From: Candidatus Nitrotoga sp. CP45
Lineage (GTDB): Bacteria > Pseudomonadota > Gammaproteobacteria > Burkholderiales > Gallionellaceae
NCBI GenBank assembly: GCA_003402375.1
Contig: QFXJ01000045.1
Coordinates: 1 to 64,000, forward strand
Direction of reading: 5' to 3'
Length of the DNA: 64,000 nucleotides
Below are positions 26,403 to 34,340 of this stretch, piece after piece. Within the stretch, counting starts at the first letter, position 1, and each line of letters starts with the position of its first letter. A program made the translations under genes and the position numbers. The notes beneath the pieces are model-generated. The model ran no database searches, was not told the DNA's origin, and was given only the letters and a program-made list of their open reading frames with translations.

Positions 26403-28541
26403 ATGAAATACTTACATTACTTACCGCTGCTACTGGTGCTTACAGCTTGTGACGGTGGTTTATGGAATAATCCTTACCCGGTCAGTGATAAAGGTAAGTC
26501 GATTTATTATTCTGCTTTTACTGAACGGCCTAAACATCTCGATCCGGCGTCAGCGTATAGCGAAAATGAATATATATTTCTTGCGCAGATATATCAACCG
26601 CCGCTGCAATATCATTTTCTGAAACGTCCATATACGCTGGTGCCGCAGGCAGCCAGTGAAATGCCGACAGTGAGTTATTTGGACAAAAATAACCAGCCAT
26701 TACCAGATGACGCGCCTGCCGAAAAGGTGGCATTCAGTGTTTACGAAATTCATTTGCGTACCGGTTTGAATTATCAGCCGCATCCGGCTTTTGCGCGCGA
26801 TGCCAAAGGTAAATTGGAATACCATGCGCTTACAAGCAATGATTTAAGTAATATCCATGCACTGAATGATTTTCCGCACAGCGGTACGCGTGAAGTGAAA
26901 GCGGCGGATTATGTTTATCAAATCAAACGGCTTGCCCATCCGGCTATACATTCGCCAATTGCAGGACTTATGGTGGATTACATCGTTGGCCTTAAAGAAT
27001 ACATCGCAACTTTGCAGCAAGCTAAAAAAAAGAACCCCGATATTTTTCTTGATCTCCACGACTATCCGCTGGAAGGTGTGCAAACAGTGGATGACCGCAC
27101 TTACCGTATCAAAATTTACGGTAAATATCCCCAGTTTGCTTATTGGTTGGCGATGACATTTTTTTCACCTATGCCAGTTGAAGCCGAGCGCTTTTATGCG
27201 CAGGATGGAATGTCTGAACGCAACCTGGTTCTGGATTGGTGGCCGGTGGGTAGTGGGCCGTATTATCTATCGGAAAATAATCCCAACCAGCGTATGGTGT
27301 TGACGCGCAATCCGCATTTTTCCGGCGAAGTCTATCCGACGGAAGGTGAGGCGGGGGATAAAGAAGCTGGGCTGTTGGCTGACGCGGGTAAGGCTCTGCC
27401 GTTAATCAGCAAAGTGGTGTTTAGTCTGGAGAAGGAAACCATTCCTTACTGGAACAAATTTTTGCAAGGTTATTACGATGCGGCAGGCATCAGCTCTGAT
27501 AGTTTTGATCAAGCAGTGCAGGTGAATGTTAGCGGCGAAACTAACGTTACAGACGAGATGAAAGCGCAAGGTATTAAGCTTTCTACCTCGGTAGCCACCT
27601 CTACTTCGTATATGGGTTTCAACTGGCTTGATCCGGTTGTGGGAGGCGCGAGTGAACGTGCGACCAAGTTGCGCCGTGCCATTTCTATCGCGGTGGATTT
27701 TGAGGAATTTATTTCCATTTTTGCCAATGGCCGTGGCATTAGCGCGCAATCGCCTATTCCACCGGGTATTTTCGGCTACCGCGAAGGCGAAGCAGGCATC
27801 AATCATTACGTGTATGACTGGGTTAATGGCGCACCTCAACGTAAATCAATTAATGAGGCGAAAAAGCTGCTGGCCGAAGCTGGCTATCCCGATGGCTTGG
27901 ATGAAAAAACAAAACAACCGCTGATTATTTATCTTGATACGACCGCCACAGGTGTGGGCAGCAAATCGCGGCTGGACTGGTTACGCAAGCAACTCGACAA
28001 ACTCAATCTGCAATTGGTGGCGCGCAGTACTGACTACAACCGCTTTCAGGATAAGTTACGTAAAGGCGATACGCAGATGTTTTATTTCGGCTGGAACGCT
28101 GATTATCCCGACCCAGAGAATTTTTTATTTTTGCTGCATGGTGCGCAAGGCAAGGCCGTGAAGGGCGGCGAGAATGCCTCGAATTACAATAGTCCGGAAT
28201 ATGACCGCCTGTTTGAGAAGATGAAGAACATGGAAAACGGTCCAGCGCGCCAGGAAATAATTGATGAAATGTTGGAAATTTTGCGCCGCGACTCGCCCTG
28301 GATATGGGGGCAACATCCTAAAGATTATGTATTGCGCCATGCTTGGCTGCATAACAGCAAGCCCAATAAAATGGCCAATAACAATGTTAAATATTTGCGC
28401 ATAGATGCAGCACGGCGTGATGAACTGCGTAGCGGTTGGAACCAGCCTAAGCTATGGCCATTGTGGTTAATTGGCTCTACGCTCGCTTTACTGGGCTGGT
28501 GGCTGTGGCGTGTGTTGCGGCAGCGGGAAGAGGCACGATGA
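26403..28541 (+). CDS. Oligopeptide-type ABC substrate-binding lipoprotein with C-terminal TM anchor
   Basis: Protein of 712 residues from the ATG at 26403; upstream in-frame sequence lacks a signal. A lipobox LTAC gives lipidation at Cys16. The body is an SBP_bac_5 domain (about 35-650), as in OppA/YejA peptide-binding proteins. Unusually, residues about 684-712 (WPLWLIGSTLALLGWWLWRV then RQREEAR) form a hydrophobic helix with a positive tail, so the protein may be held at both ends. Permeases and a fused ATPase follow, making a complete importer. Peptide specificity is not evident. Confidence 0.85.
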   Translation: MKYLHYLPLLLVLTACDGGLWNNPYPVSDKGKSIYYSAFTERPKHLDPASAYSENEYIFLAQIYQPPLQYHFLKRPYTLVPQAASEMPTVSYLDKNNQPLPDDAPAEKVAFSVYEIHLRTGLNYQPHPAFARDAKGKLEYHALTSNDLSNIHALNDFPHSGTREVKAADYVYQIKRLAHPAIHSPIAGLMVDYIVGLKEYIATLQQAKKKNPDIFLDLHDYPLEGVQTVDDRTYRIKIYGKYPQFAYWLAMTFFSPMPVEAERFYAQDGMSERNLVLDWWPVGSGPYYLSENNPNQRMVLTRNPHFSGEVYPTEGEAGDKEAGLLADAGKALPLISKVVFSLEKETIPYWNKFLQGYYDAAGISSDSFDQAVQVNVSGETNVTDEMKAQGIKLSTSVATSTSYMGFNWLDPVVGGASERATKLRRAISIAVDFEEFISIFANGRGISAQSPIPPGIFGYREGEAGINHYVYDWVNGAPQRKSINEAKKLLAEAGYPDGLDEKTKQPLIIYLDTTATGVGSKSRLDWLRKQLDKLNLQLVARSTDYNRFQDKLRKGDTQMFYFGWNADYPDPENFLFLLHGAQGKAVKGGENASNYNSPEYDRLFEKMKNMENGPARQEIIDEMLEILRRDSPWIWGQHPKDYVLRHAWLHNSKPNKMANNNVKYLRIDAARRDELRSGWNQPKLWPLWLIGSTLALLGWWLWRVLRQREEAR

Positions 28542-28717
28542 TTATATTTTTTGCCCGGACAAAAAAACCTTCGGTTTGGCAAAGATAATTTCGGATTAAG
28601 TGTTAAAGTGTAAGGTGATTTTGTAAGAATGCCTGATAAAATTTTAAGTGTTCGAGAGTAACATGCAGGTGTGCGGCAACACCTTTTTTGCCGCAATTTT
28701 TAAAGAAAGGAATAATT

Positions 28718-29032
28718 TTGAGTCATTTTGAAAAAACAACATTTAGAGTCGTGTCGATCGCAATTTTGGCTATCATGCCCGTGATTAGTCACGCTTATCC
28801 TACCGATCCTGAGGAATGCAAGGCGGCTGAAGGAGTATGGATAGATTTTAAAACTACGCCCTCTGATGGCTGGTGCCGCGGCCCGAAAGCAACCCCTACA
28901 GGACCTATAATGGTCTGTGCCAAAGTTAAGGGGATTGAACAGAAAATTGGTTCGGAAATGGTATGTATCCCACGTGATGTAGCAAGACAAAAATTATTGT
29001 TGGAGCATGACGTTCCAGCTAAAGCGATTTAA
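28718..29032 (+). CDS. Small exported Cys-containing protein, unknown
   Basis: Protein of 104 residues from a TTG at 28718, preceded by AAAGGA at good spacing; 30 bases of in-frame upstream sequence lack any initiation signal. A signal peptide ends near SHAYPTD, followed by four cysteines (ECKAAEG, WCRG, VCAKV, VCIP) that could form two disulfides. It lies between the binding-protein and first permease genes of the peptide transporter, so a periplasmic accessory role is possible. I do not recognise a family. Confidence 0.6.
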   Translation: MSHFEKTTFRVVSIAILAIMPVISHAYPTDPEECKAAEGVWIDFKTTPSDGWCRGPKATPTGPIMVCAKVKGIEQKIGSEMVCIPRDVARQKLLLEHDVPAKAI

Positions 29033-29145
29033 AAAAATAAAGAAAAACAGAAGCCGGGCTGGATGATGCTGAGCCAGCGCTGCCTAATAAACAGGCTGGT
29101 CAATCAGGTGATTGGAGCAAAGGCAGATGATCAAGGCGGTAGCGT

Positions 29146-29220
29146 GTACTTGAAAGAAGTACTTGAAAGAAGTACTGAAAAGAAGTACTGAAAAGAAGTA
29201 CTGAAAAAAGTACTTGAAAG
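29146..29220 (+). repeat. 13-bp tandem repeat
   Basis: Six near-identical units of GTACTTGAAAGAA / GTACTGAAAAGAA in the 268-bp gap before the first permease gene. The two unit variants cluster, suggesting slippage expansion. The repeated AAAGAAGT could affect spacing of the promoter or mRNA leader. Confidence 0.9.
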
Positions 29221-29300
29221 ATTTCTCTGGCGAACATAAATACGTTTATGTATCGCCGCTCATTCATTATGGTGGGTAAGTGTAACCTACAGCTCTGTCA

Positions 29301-30278
29301 ATGATCGCTTATCTTATTCGCCGCATTTTGTATGCTATCCCGATTTTGGTCGGTGTGAACCTGCTCACCTTTTCTCTTTTTTTTGTGGTGAATACTGCGG
29401 ACGATATGGCGCGGATGCAATTGGGTATGAAGCGCGTTACGCCTGAAGCGATCGAAAAGTGGAAGCAGCAGCATGGTTATGACAAACCGCTGCTATTTAA
29501 TGCCCATGCAGAGGGCATAAGCAAAATCAGCGATACGATTTTTTTCCAGAAGTCGGCCAGAATGTTTGCATTTGATTTTGGTTCATCCAACGACGGGCGT
29601 AATGTTGCGCGTGAAATCCAGACCCGCATGATGCCTAGTCTTGCCATTGCGTTACCTACTTTTCTTATTGGACTGCTCATTTACATTACTTTTGCGCTGT
29701 TGATGACATTGTTCAGGGCGACAGCACTGGATATGCTGGGGGTGTCGTTATGTGTTTTGCTGATGTCCATCTCCGGTCTGTTTTACATTATTGGCGGTCA
29801 GTTCGTGGCGAGTAAATTGTGGCACTGGGTGCCAATCTCGGGCTATGCGGGCGGGTTGGACAGTATCAAATTTGTGTTGCTGCCTGTGTTGATTGGCGTA
29901 ATGGGTAGTGTCGGTGCCAGTAGCCGTTGGTATCGAACGATTTTTTTGGAAGAAATCGGTAAGGACTATGTGCGGACCGCCCGTGCCAAGGGCCTGTCGG
30001 AATTGCGCGTGTTATTTCGTCACGTGCTGAAGAATGCAATGATCCCGATTTTAACCGGTGTGGTGGTAGTCATTCCGCTGCTGTTCATGGGTAGTTTGTT
30101 GACCGAATCATTCTTCGGTATCCCCGGTCTGGGTAGCTACACAATAGACGCAATTAATGCGCAGGATTTCAGTGTAGTACGTGCCATGGTTTTTCTTGGT
30201 TCGATGTTGTATATCGCCGGTTTAGTTTTGACAGATATCTCATATACCATTGTTGACCCGCGAGTGAGGTTGCAATGA
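29301..30278 (+). CDS. OppB/YejB-like ABC permease
   Basis: Inner-membrane permease of 325 residues with an N-terminal helix (IRRILYAIPILVGVNLLTF), a periplasmic stretch, then five more helices. The coupling EAA region is KDYVRTARAKGLSELRVLFRHVLKN near residue 220-245 and the C-terminal GIPGLGSYTIDA is typical of OppB. It forms one half of the membrane channel for peptides or similar substrates. Length is normal. It follows a tandem-repeat leader. Confidence 0.88.
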   Translation: MIAYLIRRILYAIPILVGVNLLTFSLFFVVNTADDMARMQLGMKRVTPEAIEKWKQQHGYDKPLLFNAHAEGISKISDTIFFQKSARMFAFDFGSSNDGRNVAREIQTRMMPSLAIALPTFLIGLLIYITFALLMTLFRATALDMLGVSLCVLLMSISGLFYIIGGQFVASKLWHWVPISGYAGGLDSIKFVLLPVLIGVMGSVGASSRWYRTIFLEEIGKDYVRTARAKGLSELRVLFRHVLKNAMIPILTGVVVVIPLLFMGSLLTESFFGIPGLGSYTIDAINAQDFSVVRAMVFLGSMLYIAGLVLTDISYTIVDPRVRLQ

Positions 30279-30309
30279 GCGCCTTTATAAATATATTCCC
30301 CGTCTGCAA

Positions 30310-30352
30310 TGAGTCACACATTAAGCGCAGATCGAGCTTAATGTGTGACTCA
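30310..30352. repeat. Perfect 17-bp inverted repeat between permease genes
   Basis: TGAGTCACACATTAAGC and its exact reverse complement flank a 9-base loop in the 147-bp gap between the two permease genes. No T-run follows, so it is not a standard terminator; an mRNA processing/stability hairpin or mobile palindrome is possible. Confidence 0.9.
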
Positions 30353-30425
30353 ATCTGCCCATATTTAAATTCCATTCTATGCTCAGAACGAGCGATTTTC
30401 AGTACTCAATGTCGGGGTAAGTAAT

Positions 30426-31859
30426 ATGCCCGTTATTCTTTGGACAGATGCGATGATCTACCTGCTGCTCGCAACGGTTCTTGCTGCGGCATTGTGGATA
30501 CGAAAACGCCCTCATCTTGTTCTACCTTGGCAACGCGTGGCTAAGGGCAGTGTGGGCATGGTGTCGCTGTTGCTGTTGTCGTTATTCGTGCTGGTGGGGT
30601 TACTTGACACCATGCACTACCGCGCGGCGCTGTCGGAGAAGAGCAATGGCCAGACAGTGTATTCGGCCGAGGTGTTGAGTGTCTTCGATGCACTTGCCAA
30701 AGGTATAAAAAGCCGTAGCGAGAAAACCTATTCTGCACCACTGGCGGCGTATCTGTATGCCAAGGAAAGTATGGAAACGTCGGAGGGCAAGATACTTCGG
30801 GATTATCCGCGCTTGCGTTACGGTGGTGCCCATTTGGCTGATCCACAGCGCGAACTTCTGGGCGATGTGCTAAAACGCACAGGAATCGGTGCTTTAGAGG
30901 GGTTGCTAATTGGCGTGTTATTGATTGCGGTCAGTAACATGTTATTCCATTTTTTCGTCAAATTTAGGACAGTCTGGTCGTCGGCCGGACGGGAAATCAG
31001 TAAAGATAATTGGATATCCACTTTTACCAGAGCGATGAAAAATAAGCCTTTCAAGGCATTGTTAATAACAACTTTGTTGATAGCCATGCTGCTTGGCATA
31101 ACTGTCAATCTGGCCGCGGTTTACCATGTGTTGGGCACTGATAAAGTGGGGCAGGATGTACTGTATCTCGCGCTGAAAAGTATTCGCACCGGGCTTGTAA
31201 TCGGCACTGTCACGACGCTAGTGATGTTGCCGTTTGCATTGCTGCTGGGTATAGCGGCAGGATACTTGCGTGGTTGGGTGGATGATGTGATCCAGTATCT
31301 TTATACCGTATTAAGCTCTATTCCCAGTGTGTTGTTGATTGCGGCTGCAGTGTTGATGATGCAGGTTTATATTGAGATGCATCCCGATTGGTTTGAAACA
31401 TCTGCTGCACGCGCAGATTTACGCTTATTGTTTTTGTGTCTGATTCTCGGTGTGACCAGCTGGACCGGACTATGCCGCTTGCTACGGGGCGAGACACTTA
31501 AATTGCGAGAATTGGAATACATCCAGGCGGCGCAGGCATTCGGCGTTTCATCTTCGCGTATCCTTACTCGCCATATAGTGCCAAACGTGATGCACATCGT
31601 ATTGATTGCGGTGGTAATGGATTTCAGCAGCTTGGTATTGGCCGAGGCAGTGCTATCTTATGTCGGTGTGGGGGTCGACCCTAGTACGATGAGCTTTGGT
31701 ACGTTGATAAACTCCGCCCGCCTGGAGATGGGGCGCGAGCCGATGGTGTGGTGGACGCTGGCGGCTGCGTTCGGATTCATGCTGGTGCTGGTATTGGCCG
31801 CCAATCTGTTTGCTGATGCGGTACGCGATGCATTTGATCCGCGCTTGAATCGGACTTAG
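30426..31859 (+). CDS. OppC-like ABC permease with long N-terminal extension
   Basis: Protein of 477 residues, about 150-180 longer than typical OppC. The C-terminal part (about 235-475) is a standard permease domain with coupling motif ELEYIQAAQAFGVSSSRILTRHIVPN and SYVGVGVDPSTMSFGTLIN. The extension has two extra helices (about 6-24 and 43-63), a soluble loop with YSAEVLSVFDALAKG, and another helix around 155-175. Some Yej/Opp-type systems have enlarged C subunits, so it may still be ordinary. It pairs with the OppB-like permease and precedes the fused ATPase by nine bases. Confidence 0.85.
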   Translation: MPVILWTDAMIYLLLATVLAAALWIRKRPHLVLPWQRVAKGSVGMVSLLLLSLFVLVGLLDTMHYRAALSEKSNGQTVYSAEVLSVFDALAKGIKSRSEKTYSAPLAAYLYAKESMETSEGKILRDYPRLRYGGAHLADPQRELLGDVLKRTGIGALEGLLIGVLLIAVSNMLFHFFVKFRTVWSSAGREISKDNWISTFTRAMKNKPFKALLITTLLIAMLLGITVNLAAVYHVLGTDKVGQDVLYLALKSIRTGLVIGTVTTLVMLPFALLLGIAAGYLRGWVDDVIQYLYTVLSSIPSVLLIAAAVLMMQVYIEMHPDWFETSAARADLRLLFLCLILGVTSWTGLCRLLRGETLKLRELEYIQAAQAFGVSSSRILTRHIVPNVMHIVLIAVVMDFSSLVLAEAVLSYVGVGVDPSTMSFGTLINSARLEMGREPMVWWTLAAAFGFMLVLVLAANLFADAVRDAFDPRLNRT

Positions 31860-31867
31860 GTGGCTGC

Positions 31868-33943
31868 ATGAAATCTGATTCCTCTCTCAACCAGCTCCGC
31901 CCCCTGACCAGCACCCCTCCAGAAATTGGGAGAAGGGAATTTATACTGAATGTAGATAGTTTGGTGACGCGTCTGAATAATGGTGCGCGCATTGTGGACG
32001 ACATATCGTTCAGCCTTAAACAAGGCGAGACTTTTGCGCTGCTTGGCGAATCCGGCTGTGGCAAATCTATGACGGCATTAGCACTAATGCGTTTGCTGCC
32101 GGATGGAATACGCGTCGCCAGCGGTGATATTAAACTTGGTGAAGAAGATATTTTGGCGCTGCCAGAATATGCCATGCGCAAAGTGCGTGGTGGTCAGATG
32201 GCTATGATTTTTCAGGAACCGGGGTTGAGTTTGAACCCAGTGATGACGGTCGGCGATCAAATTGCCGAGGTATTGACATTACATCAGCAACTGCGTGGCA
32301 AAGAAGTTCGCCCGCGTTGTGTTGAATTGCTGGAGCAGGTGGGTATTTCCGATGCCCTTCGCCGTGCGTCTGAATATCCATTCCAGCTTTCCGGTGGCAT
32401 GAAACAACGCGTGATGATTGCAATGGCAATGGCCGGACAACCCAAGTTGTTGATCGCAGACGAACCCACTACCGCTCTCGACGTGACCATACAAGCGCAG
32501 GTGCTTAAACTGTTGCGCGATACGCAGCAGAAAACCGGTATGGCGTTGTTGCTGATAACACATGATCTGGGTGTAGTCGCTCAAATGGCGCATCAGGTCG
32601 GGGTGATGTATGCCGGACAAATTATTGAGCAGGCACCGCGTGAACAATTGTTCGCGCGTCCCGCTCATCCCTATACGCAAAAACTATTTGCCGCGTTGCC
32701 GGATGCTGGACGCAGTGGGCAACCATTAGCGGCCATTCCGGGCAATGTACCCCCATTGGGTGCTCCACTTGCAGCTTGTAGATTTGCTCCGCGCTGCGAT
32801 AAAGCGTGGGCGCTATGCCACGAGCAGGTGCCGGAGTGGACGCAACTGGAAAACGGGCAGGGGGTAAGGTGCCATCTGTATACATCGCAAATGGGGAGTG
32901 AGAAATTAAACTTGAAAACATCCCTCTCTCCCGCGCCATCTAACGTAAGTGGGGAAGGAGCTGGGGAAGAGGGGAGGGATACATTTTTACAAGTGGAAAA
33001 CCTGCAAGTCCACTTTCTCATCCGAAAAGGCATATTGCAACGCACGGTCGGTTACGTTAAAGCAGTAGATGGAGTGTCAATGAACATTCCAGAAGGGCGT
33101 ACGCTGGCACTGGTGGGTGAATCCGGTTGCGGTAAAACTACAGTAGGCAAGGCCCTGCTGCAACTCATTACACCTACCGCAGGCAGCGTCCGTTTTGCGG
33201 GCCACGAACTCATTGGCATTACTGCGAGGCAATTGCGCAAACATCGTGCCGGGATGCAAATGATATTTCAGGATCCCTATGCATCTTTGAACCCCAAGAT
33301 GCGCGTAGCGGAAATTTTACAAGAGGGGATGGATGCGCTGTCTATCGCTAAAAATAGCGATGAGCGGCAACGCCGCATAGATGAATTGTTGGAACAGGTT
33401 GGGTTGGAGAAAGCTTCCAAGTGGCGATATCCGCATGAGTTTTCTGGTGGGCAGAGGCAGCGTATCGCTATCGCCCGGGTGCTGGCAGTTAATCCGAATC
33501 TGCTAATTTGTGATGAACCGACCAGCGCGCTGGATGTTTCGGTGCAAGCGCAAATTTTAAATTTGCTAAAATCATTGCAGCAGCAATTAAGATTAAGCTA
33601 CCTGTTTATTTCGCATAATCTGGCGGTGGTGGAATATCTCGCGCACGAAGTATATGTGATGTATTTGGGACGTATCGTCGAGCGCGGCACTGTGGCGGAA
33701 GTATTGCATACCCCCAAACATCCTTACACTCAGGCCTTGCTGTCTGCAGTGCCGAGAATAGATGGTCAGGGCATGAAAACTATTCGTCTGCCTGGAGAAA
33801 CGCCCTCTCCTTCCCGTCCACCGCAGGGCTGCCACTTTCATACTCGTTGCGCACATGTCATGGCGAAATGTCGAGAAGTTTATCCGGGTGAGACCATCAT
33901 TAGCGCCACGCACCGCGTGCATTGTTATCTGGCGGCGGAGTAA
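31868..33943 (+). CDS. Fused OppD-OppF-type ABC ATPase
   Basis: Protein of 691 residues containing two ATPase domains in tandem, as in YejF and DppDF fusions. Domain 1 (about 25-300) has GESGCGKS, LSGGMKQRV and LLIADEPTTALD plus an Opp C-terminal zone with cysteines (CRFAPRCDKAWALC). Domain 2 (about 370-690) has GESGCGKT, FSGGQRQRI and LLICDEPTSALD, ending in CHFHTRCAHVMAKC. These Cys motifs resemble the Fe-S/zinc clusters of OppD/F. The linker (about 351-371) and N-terminus (about 4-24) are encoded by GC-rich imperfect palindromes. It powers the upstream permeases. Confidence 0.92.
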   Translation: MKSDSSLNQLRPLTSTPPEIGRREFILNVDSLVTRLNNGARIVDDISFSLKQGETFALLGESGCGKSMTALALMRLLPDGIRVASGDIKLGEEDILALPEYAMRKVRGGQMAMIFQEPGLSLNPVMTVGDQIAEVLTLHQQLRGKEVRPRCVELLEQVGISDALRRASEYPFQLSGGMKQRVMIAMAMAGQPKLLIADEPTTALDVTIQAQVLKLLRDTQQKTGMALLLITHDLGVVAQMAHQVGVMYAGQIIEQAPREQLFARPAHPYTQKLFAALPDAGRSGQPLAAIPGNVPPLGAPLAACRFAPRCDKAWALCHEQVPEWTQLENGQGVRCHLYTSQMGSEKLNLKTSLSPAPSNVSGEGAGEEGRDTFLQVENLQVHFLIRKGILQRTVGYVKAVDGVSMNIPEGRTLALVGESGCGKTTVGKALLQLITPTAGSVRFAGHELIGITARQLRKHRAGMQMIFQDPYASLNPKMRVAEILQEGMDALSIAKNSDERQRRIDELLEQVGLEKASKWRYPHEFSGGQRQRIAIARVLAVNPNLLICDEPTSALDVSVQAQILNLLKSLQQQLRLSYLFISHNLAVVEYLAHEVYVMYLGRIVERGTVAEVLHTPKHPYTQALLSAVPRIDGQGMKTIRLPGETPSPSRPPQGCHFHTRCAHVMAKCREVYPGETIISATHRVHCYLAAE
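32920..32980. repeat. GC-rich palindromic repeat in the ATPase linker
   Basis: ATCCCTC and GAGGGAT bound a purine/pyrimidine-rich imperfect stem that encodes the interdomain linker. A related sequence (CCTCTCTCAACCAGCTCCG and AGAAGGGAAT) is at 31878-31940 at the 5' end of the same gene. They resemble the CCCTCTCCC-type intergenic repeats of many proteobacteria. Confidence 0.5.
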
Positions 33944-34049
33944 AAGTCACATAATCTCCACTTAAGGTGTCGCTACCAAATAATTTACCCCACATTGTCC
34001 ATTGGAAGTATGAATCCAATAAAATAAATGGAGTTTCTTATGATACCCA

Positions 34050-34238
34050 TTAGAAATTTTCCTTGTTTTTCAATAATAAAGTGCCGCCGGAGGGTAATGT
34101 GTTAGGTGGAAATGTATAGCTATAAACAGGAAACAGGCCAATAAATTTATAATTAAAAGCTATTTTGACTCTATTGCAGCTTGCCTCCTGACGTTCTGTC
34201 AGTGTGTAGTTTAGTCGGACATATCGAGCACGGGACAC
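34050..34238 (-). CDS. Possible small protein, unknown (weak)
   Basis: An open frame of 62 codons from a GTG in the 397-bp gap between the peptide transporter and the antiporter. The composition looks protein-like (KIAFNYKFIGLFPVYSYTFP, then LPSGGTLLLK) but there is no clear ribosome site, and no family is recognised. It may be the C-terminal part of a lost gene. The rest of the gap shows nothing recognisable. Confidence 0.3.
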   Translation of the reverse strand: MSRARYVRLNYTLTERQEASCNRVKIAFNYKFIGLFPVYSYTFPPNTLPSGGTLLLKNKENF

Positions 34239-34340
34239 AGGGCAATTCTTGGCAAGGACTGTCCAAGTATCAAAACCCTATCCAGCCGCCAACAATTTCC
34301 ATCAATCATACTTATCCAGCGGTCCAACGAAGGGAACTTA

